From: Sporosarcina sp. ACRSM
Lineage (GTDB): Bacteria; Bacillota; Bacilli; Bacillales_A; Planococcaceae
Length of the DNA stretch: 64,000 nt
Assembly: GCF_022346545.1 (NCBI RefSeq)
Contig: NZ_JAKRNU010000005.1
Coordinates: 1-64,000 of the forward strand
Direction: 5' to 3'
Below, in pieces: positions 61,688 through 64,000 of this stretch. Below the pieces are notes generated by a model, which did not search any database, had not been told where the DNA came from, and saw only the letters and a program-made list of their open reading frames with translations. Every line of letters starts with the position of its first letter. The stretch's first letter is position 1. The position numbers and the translations under genes are program-made.

Positions 61688-63367
61688 TTAAGTTAATCCG
61701 ATCGCATTGCCATTTTCGTCGATATCCATCTGAAGAGCAGCTGGCGTTTTTGGCAACCCCGGCATCGTCATAATATCACCCGTCAGACAAACGAGGAAAC
61801 CGGCTCCCAACTTCGGAATGATTTCACGCACGGTGATGACAAAGCCTTCGGGACGTCCAAGCAGTTTAGGATCATCCGAAAATGAATACTGGGTTTTCGC
61901 CATACAAATCGGCAATGTTTCCCATCCGTTCTTTTCAATTAGCTGCAGATCTTTCAAAGCTTGGTCAGTTAACCTAACACTTTCGCCACCGTACACTTTT
62001 TGAACGATCGTTGTCAGCTTGTCATGGATCGATTGTTCTACATCGTATAAATGCGTAAACTGAGTCGGTTCCTCCATTAAACCGACGACTTCTTTGGCCA
62101 AGGCGATTCCGCCTTCACCGCCTTCTTCCCAAACATTCGTAAGCGCTACTTTCACATCATTTGCTCTGCACCAATCCAGCACCACCTGATGCTCATCAGA
62201 GGTATCTGTGATAAAACGGTTCAATGCAACGACCGGTTTTACGCCAAATGCGTGAACCGTATCAATATGTTTAGCCAAGTTTGCGATCCCAGCAGCAACC
62301 GCCTGTACATTCTCAATGCCTAACGCCGATTTCGATACGCCTCCATGCATTTTGAGCGCACGGATCGTCGCGACGACTACAACGACATCGGGTGCAAATC
62401 CGCCTCTCCGTGCTTTGATATTCATAAACTTCTCCGCACCGAGATCGGAGCCGAATCCAGCTTCAGTCACTACAATATCAGCCAATTGACGTGCCGTATT
62501 TGTCGCGACCAACGAATTGCAACCATGCGCAATATTCGCAAACGGTCCCCCATGGATCAACGCGGGCGTTCCCTCCATCGTCTGGACCAGATTCGGCTTG
62601 AACGCTTCTTTCAGAAGCAATGTCAGCGCCCCTTGTACCCCTAGATCACGAACCGTCACCGCTTCCTTATCATATGTGTAGCCGATCACGATCCGGGCAA
62701 TCCGCTCTTTCAAATCTTGCAAGCTAATCGCCAAGCAGAACACAGCCATAATTTCAGAAGCGACTGTGATGTCGAAGCCATCCTCCCGTGGGACCCCTTG
62801 AGCCGGCCCACCAAGTCCGATCGTCACTTTCCGGAGCGCCCGGTCGTTCATATCTAAAACGCGTTTCCACGTAATTCTACGCGGATCGAGCCGCAATGCG
62901 TTTCCTTGATGTAAATGATTATCGATCATTGCACTCAGTGCATTATTTGCAGTCGTAATCGCATGGATATCCCCGTTAAAATGCAGGTTGATCTCTTCCA
63001 TCGGCAATACTTGCGCATAACCGCCGCCCGTTGCACCGCCTTTTATACCCATGACAGGACCCAAGGATGGTTCCCGCAAAGCAACCATCGTCTTTTCGCC
63101 CAGTTTTGATAATGCATCGGCCAATCCGACGGTAACCGTCGATTTTCCTTCTCCAGCCGGTGTCGGGCTAATCGCCGTTACAAGTACGACTTTTCCGTCC
63201 GCGCTCTTTGTGGGCAATTGGGAGACATCAATCTTCGCTTTGTATCGCCCGTAAGGTTCTACCGCATTTTCTGGTATACCTGCTTTCTCCGCAATTTCGG
63301 CAATCGGTTGCATCGTTGCCTGGGATGCGATTTGTAAATCCGTTAATGGAATGACTTTTTCTGTCAT
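61688..63367 (-). CDS. fhs: Formate--tetrahydrofolate ligase
   Basis: Makes 10-formyl-THF from formate, ATP and THF (559 aa). It has the P-loop-like [18 protein letters not shown] near 68, then [23 protein letters not shown] and [17 protein letters not shown] at 63367 with AAAGGTGG 8 nt upstream; a GTG 4 codons earlier lies inside that site. A monocistronic unit to judge from the terminator. Confidence 0.96.
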   Translation of the reverse strand: MTEKVIPLTDLQIASQATMQPIAEIAEKAGIPENAVEPYGRYKAKIDVSQLPTKSADGKVVLVTAISPTPAGEGKSTVTVGLADALSKLGEKTMVALREPSLGPVMGIKGGATGGGYAQVLPMEEINLHFNGDIHAITTANNALSAMIDNHLHQGNALRLDPRRITWKRVLDMNDRALRKVTIGLGGPAQGVPREDGFDITVASEIMAVFCLAISLQDLKERIARIVIGYTYDKEAVTVRDLGVQGALTLLLKEAFKPNLVQTMEGTPALIHGGPFANIAHGCNSLVATNTARQLADIVVTEAGFGSDLGAEKFMNIKARRGGFAPDVVVVVATIRALKMHGGVSKSALGIENVQAVAAGIANLAKHIDTVHAFGVKPVVALNRFITDTSDEHQVVLDWCRANDVKVALTNVWEEGGEGGIALAKEVVGLMEEPTQFTHLYDVEQSIHDKLTTIVQKVYGGESVRLTDQALKDLQLIEKNGWETLPICMAKTQYSFSDDPKLLGRPEGFVITVREIIPKLGAGFLVCLTGDIMTMPGLPKTPAALQMDIDENGNAIGLT

Positions 63368-63454
63368 ATTTAATGCCACCTTTCATCACCTATAGTATAG
63401 GTCATATCCACATATATAGGGTAGTCATTTTTGTGAAAAATACTGACAGAAAAG

Positions 63455-64000
63455 TTATTTCGATATCCGGAGCGCCACTTTCCCGAACTGTTTGCTTTCT
63501 GCAATATAATCAAACGCTTGCTGTGCCTCATCCAGCTGGAACACGCGATCGATGACCGGCCGCATAGCGTATGTTTCAATATGGGCAAGCATCTCCCGCA
63601 GCTCTTCACGGCTTCCCATCGTTGAACCGAATAACTGATATTGACCATAGAAAAACGATCGTAAATCGAAGTCAACGACATCTTCCGTTGTCGCTCCAAA
63701 CACAACGATACGACCGCCCTTTTTCAAAACGCTTAAAGAGCGGTTAAACGTTGCTTTACCGACACTTTCAATGACAAGATCGATTGTCTCATCCTTCAAT
63801 TCCTTCTTCCAGTCCCCATTCGTATCAATCGCTCGATCGGCCCCTAGTTCAAGTGCTCGTTTCCGCTTCTCTTCACTGCGAGATGTCACGATGACACGTG
63901 CCCCGATATTTTTGGCAAACGAAATCAAGTAATTCGCCACACCGCCACCCGCACCGGGGATGAATACCGTATCTCCCTTTTTCAATCCGCCCTGCGTAAA
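63455..64000 (-). CDS. Zinc-less MDR alcohol dehydrogenase/quinone oxidoreductase-like protein, N-terminus outside the window
   Basis: The frame continues past the right edge (upstream residues FTQGG precede LKKGDTV), so only the C-terminal 181 residues are seen. The Rossmann motif is IPGAGGGVANYLISFAK, then VIVTSRSEEKRKRALELGA, and the end is EAQQAFDYIAESKQFGKVAL. This looks like the YogA-type MDR family. The zinc and catalytic residues are outside the window, so the substrate cannot be judged. Confidence 0.85.
   Translation of the reverse strand, partial: FTQGGLKKGDTVFIPGAGGGVANYLISFAKNIGARVIVTSRSEEKRKRALELGADRAIDTNGDWKKELKDETIDLVIESVGKATFNRSLSVLKKGGRIVVFGATTEDVVDFDLRSFFYGQYQLFGSTMGSREELREMLAHIETYAMRPVIDRVFQLDEAQQAFDYIAESKQFGKVALRISK

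Overview
The window looks like a piece of chromosome from an endospore-forming member of the Bacillales, most likely Planococcaceae close to Sporosarcina. The evidence is sspI (small acid-soluble spore protein), gerE behind a sigma-K-type promoter, prkA-yhbH-spoVR, low-to-mid G+C, frequent TTG/GTG starts with strong Shine-Dalgarno sites, and Gram-positive leader RNAs (T-box, L-box, preQ1-I). The genus is inferred from the partial 16S rRNA and gene content by eye and was not computed.

Layout. 1-1500: the 5' third of a 16S rRNA gene on the minus strand with tandem rrn promoters, then tRNA-Arg(UCU). 1531-33890: a long block, almost all on the minus strand, that follows the order I know from Bacillus subtilis: ysnB (broken by a stop codon here), rdgB, rph, racE, ysmB, gerE, ysmA, sdhBAC, yslB, lysC, uvrC, trxA, etfAB, fadB, fadR, lcfA, yshE, mutS2, polX, cvpA, zapA, rnhC, pheTS, ysgA, sspI, then argF and the M42 peptidase ysdC. 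gerM, expected between racE and rph, is missing. 34040-64000: a less conserved stretch with diaminopimelate dehydrogenase, an unrecognised protein, an MFS transporter, preQ1-controlled queF, recQ, a PAS histidine kinase, a hemerythrin-like protein, a Fur-box-controlled flavoprotein reductase, spoVR-yhbH-prkA, a DUF368 (PopT-type) membrane protein, an acyl-CoA dehydrogenase, rpoN (sigma-54) with a cre site, trhO, a PdaC-like deacetylase, a GntR/DUF1648 pair, ferredoxin-NADP reductase, pepF, a membrane diguanylate cyclase, fhs and a truncated alcohol dehydrogenase.

How genes work together. sdhCAB, etfAB, fadB, lcfA and the acyl-CoA dehydrogenase form a fatty-acid oxidation and respiration set, with a FadR-type operator in front of fadR. 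lysC (lysine riboswitch, plus an internal start for the beta subunit) and ddh mark the two ends of a lysine/DAP route. Leader RNAs and operators visible directly are the L-box (lysC), T-box with a UUC specifier (pheST), preQ1-I (queF), tandem ARG boxes (argF), a Fur box (flavoprotein) and a cre site (rpoN).

Most unusual are non-coding repeats. One is a 16-unit array with a TGAKCRCTY core every 20 bp between ysmA and sdhB. A second, unrelated in sequence but alike in design, has six TTATYGGCG cores exactly 21 bp apart downstream of rnhC. Several dispersed hairpin-rich intergenic elements are also present, including one nested inside the loop of another. No phage, complete insertion sequence, CRISPR array or defence island was seen.
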